Source of the DNA: Phocaeicola faecalis
GTDB lineage: Bacteria > Bacteroidota > Bacteroidia > Bacteroidales > Bacteroidaceae
Reading direction: 5' to 3'
Length of the DNA stretch: 64,000 nt
Assembly (NCBI RefSeq): GCF_021730445.1
Contig: NZ_JADNRM010000005.1
Span: 1-64,000 of the forward strand
In this document: piece after piece, positions 52,599 through 64,000 of the stretch
Layout of the letters: each line of letters begins with the position of its first letter
Numbering within the stretch: position 1 is the first letter of the stretch
The notes under the pieces: generated by a model
Database searches by the model: none
The model's input: only the letters and a program-made list of their open reading frames with translations
Told to the model about the DNA's origin: nothing
Position numbers and translations under genes: made by a program

Positions 52599-53824
52599 TC
52601 ATTCTCGCGTATCCAGTCCATCACGTTTGCCGGGGCACGCTCTGCCAACAGTTCTTTTTTCATGAAATCCATATAGGGAGCTACATGGTCAAAGAATTTA
52701 TAATATCCTTTGCACAGATAGTTCAGTCCCGGTTCTCCGTCCTCCGTCACAGCAAAGCGGTTCTTGGGACATTCGCCGTGGCAGGCAAACTCATATTGGC
52801 AATTCAGACATTGCTGCGGCAGGCTGTTGTGCTTCATGGCCCCAAATGCTTCCTGTTCCTTGCTATACATCATCTCTACCAACGTCTTTTGATAGATATT
52901 TCCCAATTTATATTCAGGAAATACAAAATGGTCGCACGAATAAACATCCCCATTAAATTCCATCACGGCAGCATGGCCGCAATATTTTGCCATCGAACAG
53001 ACCCCCGGCTGCTGTCCTACCCAGTTGGCCAGTGTGGAATCAAATATCTGAATAAAGTAATTTCCTACATCCTTCTTCACCCATTCATCAAAAATGGTAC
53101 AGAGAAATGTCCCCCATTGCTCGGGCGAGACAGTGAAAGGCGCCAATTCTCCGTCTTTTTGTTTCAAAGAAGAGAGTTTCAGTCCGTCCGTACGTTTGGA
53201 GAGACGCTCCACGATAGGAGTAAACTGAATATAATGACAATCAAGCTCATCGCGGAAAAAGCGATAGAACTCCAAAGGGTAATCGGCGTTGTAGTCATTC
53301 ACTACCGCCATGGCATTCCATTCCACCCCATGTTTTTTCAACAAGTTAATGCCACGCATCACCTTCACAAAAGAAGGCTGTCCCATCTTATTCTTCCGAT
53401 ATTCGTCATGAAACTCTTGCGGACCATCAATAGAGATGCCTACCAGAAAATTGTTCTCGCGAAAGAACTCACACCATTCATCGGTCAGCAGTGTACCGTT
53501 GGTCTGGATGCAATTATCAATCGTACGGCCTCCGGCATATTTCTTTTGAAGCTCCATCGCCTTTTTATAAAAGGACAAAGGACGCATCAGGGTTTCCCCT
53601 CCATGCCAAGTAAACAGCACTTGAGGCATGGTTTGCGATTCAATATATTCCTTTATGAACTTCTCAAGCAGCTCGTCACTCATCACATGGCGAGGTTGTT
53701 CTTCATATAACTTTGCTTTTTCCAGGTAATAACAATAGTCGCAAGCCAGATTGCAGACTGCGCCCACAGGCTTGGTCATCACATAAAGCGGCTTTGCAAA
53801 AGGGGTTATGGTTGCTTCTTTCAT
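52595..53824 (-). CDS. chuR: Anaerobic sulfatase-maturating radical SAM enzyme
   Basis: A 409-residue anSME that oxidises a Cys or Ser of sulfatases to formylglycine. The radical-SAM cluster motif is Cys24, Cys28, Cys31 (CNLACDYCYY); the SAM site follows (FTWHGGETLMRPLSFY, GISIDGP). The C-terminal SPASM region holds many cysteines for two auxiliary clusters (CSMAKYCGH, YSCDHF, CLNCQYEFACHGECPK, NYLCKGYY). In B. theta the homologue is needed for growth on sulfated glycans. No sulfatase gene is in the window, so it acts in trans. TATCTTTG at 53865-53858 (minus) is its likely -7 element. Confidence 0.93.
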   Translation of the reverse strand: MKEATITPFAKPLYVMTKPVGAVCNLACDYCYYLEKAKLYEEQPRHVMSDELLEKFIKEYIESQTMPQVLFTWHGGETLMRPLSFYKKAMELQKKYAGGRTIDNCIQTNGTLLTDEWCEFFRENNFLVGISIDGPQEFHDEYRKNKMGQPSFVKVMRGINLLKKHGVEWNAMAVVNDYNADYPLEFYRFFRDELDCHYIQFTPIVERLSKRTDGLKLSSLKQKDGELAPFTVSPEQWGTFLCTIFDEWVKKDVGNYFIQIFDSTLANWVGQQPGVCSMAKYCGHAAVMEFNGDVYSCDHFVFPEYKLGNIYQKTLVEMMYSKEQEAFGAMKHNSLPQQCLNCQYEFACHGECPKNRFAVTEDGEPGLNYLCKGYYKFFDHVAPYMDFMKKELLAERAPANVMDWIRENE

Positions 53825-54177
53825 CAGTCTTTCATTTATATCTTAGCGTTCATGTTACAAAGATAAATCTATTTTTCAATCAACAGAGGAGAAAATGCAA
53901 TTTTCGACATGAAATTCATAACGACCTTCCATCTACTCATATTACATAAAAGTCTTTGAGATAGTGCTAAAGTCTGCCTATAGCATATACAACTCTATAT
54001 TTTTTTCACCCTACAAGCAGAAATATGTTTCTTCCTTCCTCCTTTCATTAGTCGTTGAAACGCCCTGTTGATGAGGCTTCCGGTAGTGAAGGGACATCCC
54101 GTCACCGTCCTTTCAGCCTCCTTTCACTTGTGAAACTTCTTCCAGCTTTTTAACTTTTTCGATAACGCTTTCATTTT
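53825..54177. other. Noncoding stretch before the large repeat
   Basis: About 350 bp with the anSME promoter at its start. Near 54085-54130 are pieces (GTGAAGGGACATCCCG, CCTTTCAGCCTCCTTTCAC) that look like inverted versions of motifs inside the adjacent large repeat, so the repeat may extend leftwards as a bigger palindrome. No coding frame is credible. Confidence 0.45.
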
Positions 54178-54620
54178 CTGTAGGGGCAGACTGAAAAGAT
54201 GTATAGAAAATACACAGGGAATCGCTGAAGGCAGATTGTGAAGGGACTTGGAAAGCACGGCTGAAGGGAGGATGAAGGGATGTGCTGTCATCTTTAACCA
54301 TCTGATAGCCAGCGCACTTTGATTAAAATGTAAGGATGAACGGAGAAGAGGGAATGACCGGTCTAATGAGGGACTACTCCCATCTGCCCCTACATGAAAA
54401 ACACACCGAGCTTTTTGAAAAAGATGGTGAAGTTTAAAAAAAACACACCGAGCTTTTCTGAAAACTTCAAGGTCTTTTTGTATCCTTCAGCATGTACGTA
54501 TGCATCGGGCTACACATACGGTGGCATAGGCCTGCACGTATATACGCATAAGCTCACACGTATATACGTATCGGGCTACACGGACGTACGCATCAGCCTA
54601 CACATATATCGCTGCTGCCG
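54178..54620 (+). repeat. Large dispersed repeat, copy B
   Basis: The second copy of the block at 113-690, in the same orientation. Its left part is framed by a 12-bp inverted repeat, TGTAGGGGCAGA near 54180 and a TCTGCCCCTACA match at 54383-54394. It then has a short 21-bp array (about four units, 54398-54480) and the four-unit 22-bp array (54510-54619). It lies between the anSME and GH29 genes. Confidence 0.8.
54510..54619 (+). repeat. 22-bp tandem array, copy B
   Basis: Units begin at 54510, 54532, 54554, 54576 and (partial) 54598. Two contain the palindrome CGTATATACG. The unit order equals that of the array at 578, showing that the array was duplicated as a whole. Confidence 0.85.
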
Positions 54621-54894
54621 ACGACAAAAAAGGAGAAGGATGGGACGTTTGTTTTCCAATATGCCGGCTAGATTATGAGGGGCCATCGCCAGATACTCGA
54701 TGCGTAAACCAAAACAAAATGAGAGCATAAGAATATATGATACACCAACCCTATATTCTCCACAAAATTCGGAATAAAACTTCTCTCCCTCTTAGTGGAA
54801 GGTTAGAATAATACCTGTTGATGCCTGTATTTTGTGTTACTGTATACGACTGGGTATTCAGCAAGTTAGTGACCGAACTCTCATAATTAAATAC
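54621..54894. other. Noncoding stretch downstream of the GH29 gene
   Basis: About 270 bp between the repeat and the 3' end of the fucosidase gene. I see no gene, no promoter with both boxes and no strong terminator. Confidence 0.4.
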
Positions 54895-56811
54895 TTATTC
54901 TTGTTCCAACACCAAGCGGACAGGACGCATAAATTCCTTTCCCTGATGCGAAATGCCGTGCAATGAAATGGTATGTTGACCGGCTTTTAACGAAACGGTC
55001 CCTAACCGGAGCCTAGCCACTTTATTTGCGGAGCAACCCTCATACTCAAAAGGATAATTCTTTCCCGCAATTCTCAATTCCATCTTTCCTGCATCTCCGC
55101 TTCCTGTACCCGTGTACTCCAACGTAAGATTATAATTGGCGGAACGAAGGCTCTTTATCTCCCATGACAGTGTTTCATCCGATTTTGTCCAGTTGGAGAT
55201 ATAGTTACGCAACACTTTACCATCGCCATGCTGAAAGTTGCCACTATTCATATCGGCCTCAAAAGCAGGCAGTTCATTCACCATTCCCGGATGAAGCAAT
55301 CGCTGTGACGAAGGACGTATATCACCCGACTTGCGAAGCACTACTACCGTATCCATACAGGCCACCTCCGCTTCCGGCAGTTTTATTTTCCACTCGGATG
55401 CACTCATGCGGTGCACCTTGACCGGATGTCCCGAAGCCAGGAAACGAGCCTCATTCAAACGGACACCTTCCAGACCGTTTACCAACAGGATGCCATCTTT
55501 AGGATAGTGAAAGATATGCAAAAAGAGCGAGTCACCTTTCAGGGTAGTTTCTCCCCATGACTGGGAAGGCAAGCCCGAAGCAACCGTACCATATAAGCTT
55601 GAACCACTATGCTGCATCCATCGACCAATACCCTTCAATATCTGTATATCCACATCGTCAATCGCTCCATCACCTTTCGGCCCGACATTCATTAATAAGT
55701 TTCCTCCTCGTGCAGCAGCAGATGCCAACAGACGGATGAAATGACTCACCGGTTTGTGCGAACGGTCGTTGGCATTGTATCCATACGAATCGTTGGTAGT
55801 CGGAATCGATTCCCATGCACCGGGAGTAGGGAAAAAGTAAGCAGCCCGGTCACCGGTATTGGTATAATCCCCATACTGACGGTCGCCATTGCGTGCCAAC
55901 CGTCCGTTAATGACTACATCGGGGGCTATTTTGCGCAGATACTGCAATATGCGTAAGTTCTCAGCCAACGGCAACTTATGAGGAGTATCAAACCAAAGGA
56001 TATCAGGATGATAGCGGTGCACCAATTCTGCCAATTGGGGCAAACACTTTTCATTGACATATCTGCGGGCCACCGGTAAGAACTGGGGATAATTAATCCA
56101 CCATTCCGCGCCGTGGAGCAGCTTGTCTCCACCCGGATTATCATACATCCAATCGTTTCCCGGAGCATCCTGATGTTCCCAATCAAACGCATGCGAGTAA
56201 TAAAATCCGAATTTAATGCCATAACGCCGCGCCGCATCCGCCAACTCCTTCATCGGGTCACCTTTCATTTTTGTCATTCGGATATCATAAGGATACACAT
56301 CGCTCGGAAACATGGCAAATCCATCATGGTGCTTGGCGGTAATTATGAAATAACGCATTCCGGCTTCATAAGCTAACCGCATCCATTCGTCCGCATCAAA
56401 AGAAACCGGGTCAAACGGACGGACCAGTGAATCGGTATACTCTTCAAGTGTTATTTTTTCACGGCGCATTAAATGTTCCGAATATCCCAGCAGTTTCTTT
56501 CCTTTCCATGTGCCTCCGGCCTTTGCATATACCCCCCAATGCACAAAACAACCAAACTTGGCTTCATTGAACCATTTCATACGTTCGGCACGTGTGGAAT
56601 CGCCAAGGCGCCACCAACCGTTCAGTGCCTCTTCCTCCGCACGCTCGTTCAGACCGACCGCCGAATAGACACTCTCCAAACCTTGTTCATCACCCGAATT
56701 ATTTTGCGCACTGACTGTTTGCAATCCTACCCCGAAACACATAGTCACCATCCATGTAAAGACACAGGCTGCCTGTTTCACGTATTGTTTATTCCGATTC
56801 ATAAATTCCAT
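54895..56811 (-). CDS. GH29 alpha-L-fucosidase 1
   Basis: A 638-residue secreted enzyme (signal peptide about residues 1-36). The GH29 barrel covers residues 45-400 with KFGCFVHWGVYAKAGG, the ITAKHHDGFAMFPS block (residues 157-170) and the likely nucleophile Asp275 in ILWFDTPHKL. A jelly-roll follows, and the last 150 residues form a second beta domain of unknown role. Fucosidases remove alpha-linked fucose from mucin, milk or blood-group glycans. It is the last of four glycosidase genes on the minus strand but is separated from the next by 430 bp with its own -7 element (TAACTTTG, 56862-56855). Confidence 0.93.
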   Translation of the reverse strand: MEFMNRNKQYVKQAACVFTWMVTMCFGVGLQTVSAQNNSGDEQGLESVYSAVGLNERAEEEALNGWWRLGDSTRAERMKWFNEAKFGCFVHWGVYAKAGGTWKGKKLLGYSEHLMRREKITLEEYTDSLVRPFDPVSFDADEWMRLAYEAGMRYFIITAKHHDGFAMFPSDVYPYDIRMTKMKGDPMKELADAARRYGIKFGFYYSHAFDWEHQDAPGNDWMYDNPGGDKLLHGAEWWINYPQFLPVARRYVNEKCLPQLAELVHRYHPDILWFDTPHKLPLAENLRILQYLRKIAPDVVINGRLARNGDRQYGDYTNTGDRAAYFFPTPGAWESIPTTNDSYGYNANDRSHKPVSHFIRLLASAAARGGNLLMNVGPKGDGAIDDVDIQILKGIGRWMQHSGSSLYGTVASGLPSQSWGETTLKGDSLFLHIFHYPKDGILLVNGLEGVRLNEARFLASGHPVKVHRMSASEWKIKLPEAEVACMDTVVVLRKSGDIRPSSQRLLHPGMVNELPAFEADMNSGNFQHGDGKVLRNYISNWTKSDETLSWEIKSLRSANYNLTLEYTGTGSGDAGKMELRIAGKNYPFEYEGCSANKVARLRLGTVSLKAGQHTISLHGISHQGKEFMRPVRLVLEQE

Positions 56812-57242
56812 TATCAGATATAAGGTTATTATAAGTAACTCACATTAACGAGAGCAAAGTTATGCCCCTTTCTGATAATATATAGTATAAAATCATCCGA
56901 AATAAAAAGAATATTTTCCACATTTAGTGTGTAAGGAATTACCGACGGAGGGGATAAGCAGCTAATAATAAAACATTTGGGGAGATAATGAGGCCAACGT
57001 AGTTGCCAAATCGTCTGCCGTGGGAGTGTGTCAAAACTAAACCAGCCTATCCAATCGTCAGCTGTAGGGGCAGGGTTTGCCTGCCCGAAGACACAAAACA
57101 AACTGTTTTCGGGCGAGCGAACCTCGCCCCTACAAACTAAACGACAGCATTATCCACGTTTTGACACAACCCCCACTGCAAAACGATAATGAGAATCACT
57201 TTCGGCCACAGCCAAAAGGATATAAAGAAGTTATGTTTCCGT
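56812..57242. other. Gap between the two fucosidase genes
   Basis: These 431 bp hold the -7 element for the first GH29 gene (56862-56855, minus) and a complete hairpin element (57022-57174). No gene is present. The element could end transcription from the upstream glycosidase genes, leaving GH29-1 as a separate unit. Confidence 0.5.
57022..57174 (+). repeat. Hairpin element (MITE-like), copy 3
   Basis: A complete element almost identical to the one at 37804, in the same orientation: ends GTGTGTCAAAAC and GTTTTGACACAAC, inner hairpin at 57064-57133. It lies inside the glycosidase cluster, between GH29-1 and GH29-2. Confidence 0.85.
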
Positions 57243-59108
57243 TTATTTCAACAAGACTCCAACCTCGCCAACGGTTGTTGCCGGCTTGTTGTTTATCTCG
57301 GCAGTCGGCTCCAGTTTAAAGTAGCGTGCCGGATATTTCTTACCGAACCGGACAAAATAAGGAACAGGATTGTGCATGATGTTGCTGAATTCTCCACTGG
57401 CATCACACTTCGTCCAGTTCTTTCCATCGGTACTGACATAGAAGTTATACTTATAAATCGTTCCCGTAAGGTCTTCTTTTTGTGCAGGTGCATAGCTGAA
57501 ACCGATTATCTCCGATTCTTTACCCATATCCACTACCAAAGGAGTTAGAGCATTGGCAGTCCATGCTGTTTGGGAATCTCCGTCGATAGCATTAGCCGCT
57601 TCCGCCGGCATTCCCACCGTTTTCCAATCTTTCACCGAGACATCACTTAATTTCACTTTCGCATTCTTTTCTGTCAAAGGCTGTGCATAATAAAGACCGA
57701 TGTTGGAAATATTGGCTGTCCCGCGAGCAGCATTTACGGTCACTCTCAACTTTTCCGCTTTGCTGTCGGAGAAGCGTACAAGACGTTTATAGCCAACCGT
57801 CGTTCCTTCTGCCACATGACGCCACGCACCATTGGTAAACACCTCAATCGTAAAATCTTCTATACGCTGTCCCTTGGAGATATCTTCCTGAATGAGGAAT
57901 GTATTGACCAAAGCATCTTTTTTCAGTTTATACACTTTAGACTCACCGGCTTTGGCTGTCCATGCGGCATTACCCTTTTCCACCTGATTGTCGGCAAATA
58001 TTTTTTTGACATAAGCAGCCAGTTCCTTGATGCGGTTGGCATCATTCTCGTGAATCAAGCCGCGTCTGTCGGGAGGGATATTCAGCAACAGTACAGAGTT
58101 ATAGCCCACCGACTTGAAATAAATATCAGTCAGATGCGCCAATGATTTTACCTGATTATCCTGCTCGGCATGGTAGAACCATCCCGGACGGATAGACACA
58201 TCCACTTCCGACGGATACCAATACAAAGTCGGAGCCTTCTCTAATAAAGCACGGCTTCCCAAGTCTTTTCCGGTTCCTTTAATGCCCAACTTGGCATAAC
58301 TTTCGTCGGCGCCCGCATAAGAATGGGGCATAAGAGCTGTAGCGCTCCACTCGGTTTCACGCCCGATACCGCGTTCGTTGCCCACCCAACGGACGTCATC
58401 ACCCATAATGGCTGTCACAGCTTTCGGTTGCAGACGGCGGATGGTTTTCAAGATGGCATCCCAATCATAAATCTGCTTCTTGCCGTTAGGACCTTCTCCG
58501 TTCGCACCGTCAAACCAAACCTCGTGCACTTCTCCGTAATTGGTCAGAAGCTCGGTGAGCTGTTCGATAAAGAATTTATTGTATGCGGGAGAATCGCCAT
58601 AACATTCGGCATTACGATCCCACGGAGAGAGGTAAACACCAAACTTAATGCCGTACTTGTCGCAGGCATTGCGCAACTCACGGACGACGTCTCCTTTTCC
58701 ATTCTTCCACGGAGAATTGGCTACGGAATGTTTAGTTGTCTTGGTAGGCCAAAGACAGAAACCATCATGATGCTTGGCCGTAATAATCGCCATTTTGAAG
58801 CCGCCTTCTTTCAGTGAGCGCACCCATTGCTCACAGTCCAGTTCGGTGGGATTGAAGATAGCCGGGTCTTCTTTTCCGCTTCCCCATTCATTGCCGGTAA
58901 ACGTATTGATACCAAAATGGAGGAAAGCGGTAAACTCCATTTGTTGCCACGCCAACTGTTGCGGAGTGGGCACCAGGCGAGAAGCCATATCTACTTTCTG
59001 TTCCAAGGTCGCCCCGGCAGGGAAGGTCACTTGCTTCTCATAATACTCCTGAGCTTGTGCACCTAAAAAGGCACAAACCAAAGCTGCGGTCAGAATTGTT
59101 TTTCTCAT
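57243..59108 (-). CDS. GH29 alpha-L-fucosidase 2 with F5/8-type module
   Basis: A 621-residue secreted enzyme with signal peptide (residues 1-20, GAQAQ). The catalytic barrel has AFLHFGINTFTGNEWG, TAKHHDGFCLWPT, FGVYLSPWDRN and the probable nucleophile Asp200 in VHEVWFDGANGEGPNG; this pattern is that of the 1,3/1,4-fucosidase subgroup (GH29-B). The C-terminal 130 residues look like a discoidin carbohydrate-binding module (GDSQTAWTANALTPLVVDMG). It follows the GH2 gene by 11 bp, so the two are co-transcribed. Confidence 0.94.
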   Translation of the reverse strand: MRKTILTAALVCAFLGAQAQEYYEKQVTFPAGATLEQKVDMASRLVPTPQQLAWQQMEFTAFLHFGINTFTGNEWGSGKEDPAIFNPTELDCEQWVRSLKEGGFKMAIITAKHHDGFCLWPTKTTKHSVANSPWKNGKGDVVRELRNACDKYGIKFGVYLSPWDRNAECYGDSPAYNKFFIEQLTELLTNYGEVHEVWFDGANGEGPNGKKQIYDWDAILKTIRRLQPKAVTAIMGDDVRWVGNERGIGRETEWSATALMPHSYAGADESYAKLGIKGTGKDLGSRALLEKAPTLYWYPSEVDVSIRPGWFYHAEQDNQVKSLAHLTDIYFKSVGYNSVLLLNIPPDRRGLIHENDANRIKELAAYVKKIFADNQVEKGNAAWTAKAGESKVYKLKKDALVNTFLIQEDISKGQRIEDFTIEVFTNGAWRHVAEGTTVGYKRLVRFSDSKAEKLRVTVNAARGTANISNIGLYYAQPLTEKNAKVKLSDVSVKDWKTVGMPAEAANAIDGDSQTAWTANALTPLVVDMGKESEIIGFSYAPAQKEDLTGTIYKYNFYVSTDGKNWTKCDASGEFSNIMHNPVPYFVRFGKKYPARYFKLEPTAEINNKPATTVGEVGVLLK

Positions 59109-59119
59109 GTGTCTTGTTT

Positions 59120-62212
<3,093 letters not shown>

Positions 62213-64000
62213 TTATTCTATTATCAACTCGTCCACACATACCCGCGCTTCCTGCTCCGGACGCACGTGGGTAAGCGGACAGCCACCTGCACCAAAGAGG
62301 ATGACACGCACATAGCGACCGGCATCATCCAAGTTGAACGGCAAGTTTTCTATAAATGTACCTTCGCGGAATATCTCCTCCGGCTCAAACTCTTTGGAAG
62401 CCACTTTCCAATATTCAATATCTTCATTGGAAAGCCACACCTCAACACGTTTGGGCTTATGCACTCCCATACCATAATTATTGATGCAGCCCAATACCAA
62501 CTTATTCAGATGCTCTCTTTTTCTCAAATCCAGCGTAAAGGCAATGGAATCATTCCGTGTCCACGACGCCCATTCCGAATCGGTATATTTCAGGCTGCCG
62601 CGAACACCATTCACCATCACACGCTCCACCGGGTTACTGCGCAACATCCGTTTAGCCGTCGCCTTGTTCCATTGAATGGGTAAAGTCAAGGTCTGTCCCA
62701 TCTGTTTACCGTTTTTAAAGGTAGCGCTTTTGATGGTTTGAGGAGTAGTTACTTGCCATTTGCGTTCATAAAGAGAAGACTTGGCTGTGGGCTGACTTCC
62801 GTTTGTGGTATAACGTATCTCCACATCGGGGCGGATACATTCCAACTCTACTTGCAGACTGCCGTCCATCGGAGTCACTTTATGCTGGATATTGTACATG
62901 GAACGGGCATAAGTAATTCCTTTTACATCAAGATGTCCGGTAAAGTTATCCAGAGCCACCAAGAATCTGTCCCAGTCCTTGTGCACCGGGAAAGTCCACG
63001 CGCCTTCGGCTACTGCTGCCAGACGAGGGAAAATCAGGTATTCCACTTCTTCAGGCTTGTTGCAGAATTCAGTCCACATAGACCCCTGTATACCCATCAG
63101 TAATGAGCGCATCCCGGCTGTCCAACTTCGTTCCACCGGTTCATAATCATATACATCCTTCAATGTATTATTGCCGAAATAAGTGACCGGCTCAAACCAT
63201 TGCGGACCTTGATAACGAATGAGGTACAACACGCGTGCCGGAGTCATCACGAAACGATGTCCCTGTTTGGCTGCCTTCAATGCAGCCTGTCCGTATCCTT
63301 GCCAGCCAAAGATAACAGCACCATCGGGAATCTTGGTATTTGTCAGTTCATCCCACCCCATGACTTCGCGCCCTTTGCTCTTCACATAACTGCTCATACG
63401 TGCCATGAAGTAACCTTGCAAGTCTTCTTCATCCTTCAGTCCTTCTTTTTTCATCCGCGCCTGACACAGCGGACACACCTTCCAATGGGTTTTACGGGCT
63501 TCGTCACCACCCAAATGAATGTATTTGGAAGGAAACAATGCAACCACCTCGTCAATTATATTTTGCAGGAAAGTAAAGACACTGTCGTTGCCGGCACAAT
63601 AAATGATATCCGCATGATTTCCGCCCAACCCGGGAAGCACACCGATAAATTTATCCACCACCGGACAAGCCAACAAAGGATAAGCTGCCAACGCCGCATT
63701 GCTGTGTGCCGGCATCTCTATTTCGGGAATCACCTCTATCCGGCGTGCAGCCGCATAAGCAACAATCTCACGAATATCATCTTGAGTATAGAAGCCTTTT
63801 TCCACTGTCGGTTCACCTTGACGCTGATTCCGCCGTTCGGGGAAAAGTTTGCCCGGACGCTCCACCCGGCTAGCCCCTATTTCCGTCAGCAACGGATATT
63901 TCTTTATCTCGATACGCCAGCCGTTATCATCCACCAGATGCAAATGCAACGTATTCAGTTTCAACATTCCCATACAGTCAATGATACGAAGCAAATTCTC
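62213..64000 (-). CDS. GH20 beta-N-acetylhexosaminidase, 5' end outside the window
   Basis: About 595 residues are visible; the frame continues past the window edge, so the true start and signal peptide are missing. The barrel shows RIIDCMGMLKLNTLHLHLVD at the edge, IPEIEMPAHSNAA, the catalytic Asp-Glu pair in IHLGGDEARKTHW, and a WQGYG block. The last 150 residues are a chitobiase C-like and F5/8-type module. The enzyme would release GlcNAc or GalNAc. It is upstream of GH2 and GH29-2 in one transcript, typical of a host-glycan utilisation locus. A TTG at 63994 is not a start. Confidence 0.94.
   Translation of the reverse strand, partial: ENLLRIIDCMGMLKLNTLHLHLVDDNGWRIEIKKYPLLTEIGASRVERPGKLFPERRNQRQGEPTVEKGFYTQDDIREIVAYAAARRIEVIPEIEMPAHSNAALAAYPLLACPVVDKFIGVLPGLGGNHADIIYCAGNDSVFTFLQNIIDEVVALFPSKYIHLGGDEARKTHWKVCPLCQARMKKEGLKDEEDLQGYFMARMSSYVKSKGREVMGWDELTNTKIPDGAVIFGWQGYGQAALKAAKQGHRFVMTPARVLYLIRYQGPQWFEPVTYFGNNTLKDVYDYEPVERSWTAGMRSLLMGIQGSMWTEFCNKPEEVEYLIFPRLAAVAEGAWTFPVHKDWDRFLVALDNFTGHLDVKGITYARSMYNIQHKVTPMDGSLQVELECIRPDVEIRYTTNGSQPTAKSSLYERKWQVTTPQTIKSATFKNGKQMGQTLTLPIQWNKATAKRMLRSNPVERVMVNGVRGSLKYTDSEWASWTRNDSIAFTLDLRKREHLNKLVLGCINNYGMGVHKPKRVEVWLSNEDIEYWKVASKEFEPEEIFREGTFIENLPFNLDDAGRYVRVILFGAGGCPLTHVRPEQEARVCVDELIIE

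Overview
The window looks like chromosomal DNA of a gut Bacteroides species. The evidence is the family set (ChuR-type anaerobic sulfatase maturase, BACON and fimbrillin domains, HU-HIG proteins, single-subunit DUF59 protein, many glycoside hydrolases with lipoprotein signals), the gene order nadK / pdxJ-exbB-exbD-tonB, and promoters of the Bacteroides type (TTTG, about 20 bp, TAnnTTTG) instead of -35/-10 boxes. No rRNA, tRNA, CRISPR array, insertion sequence or prophage gene was found.

Layout. 1-990: no gene, but a truncated hairpin element and a long repeat carrying a 21-bp and a 22-bp tandem array. 991-2863: an operon of small membrane proteins ending in a winged-helix regulator, with a palindrome inside its promoter. 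3065-6186 (minus): an envelope operon with a tiny lipoprotein, a fimbrillin/FGE-like fusion lipoprotein, a Spy-like protein and a secreted esterase. 6494-9634: mdh and dnaG. 9823-21600 (minus): housekeeping genes folE, SPOR protein, tpiA, a DoxX-type membrane protein, DUF1599, M23 peptidase, ndk, recG, ispD, DJ-1 protein, TonB-ExbD-ExbB and pdxJ, with nadK divergent at 21704. 22592-25219: a decayed intergenic region, an HU/winged-helix protein and an M64 metallopeptidase lipoprotein. 25224-33187 (minus): sbcC, sbcD, GH35 and GH43 enzymes. 33586-36335 (minus): DUF3810, cdaA, folP; murF is divergent. 37990-40979 (minus): two acyltransferase-fold proteins and an LrgB/LrgA pair, divergent from pta-ackA. 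43494-53824: GH36, lpxH, DUF59, an atypical QueD-like protein, a cupin lipoprotein, GH88, radC, GT2, efp, rpmH and the sulfatase maturase. 54895-64000 (minus): a host-glycan-type cluster GH29-GH29-GH2-GH20, the last gene running off the window.

How the genes work together. The end cluster would remove fucose, galactose and N-acetylhexosamine from host-type glycans; its SusC/SusD pair, if any, lies outside. The GH35/GH43 pair suits galactan side chains. Pta and AckA make acetate and ATP, and the LrgA/LrgB pair sharing their palindrome-rich intergenic region may handle a small metabolite such as pyruvate.

The parts least explained by known gene families are the repeats: a roughly 500-bp dispersed repeat present twice, 54 kb apart in the same orientation, with tandem arrays of different copy number, and five small inverted-repeat elements with TGTGTCAAAA ends. 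The best protein-level candidates for undescribed function are the QueD-like protein lacking two key residues and the fimbrillin/FGE-like operon.
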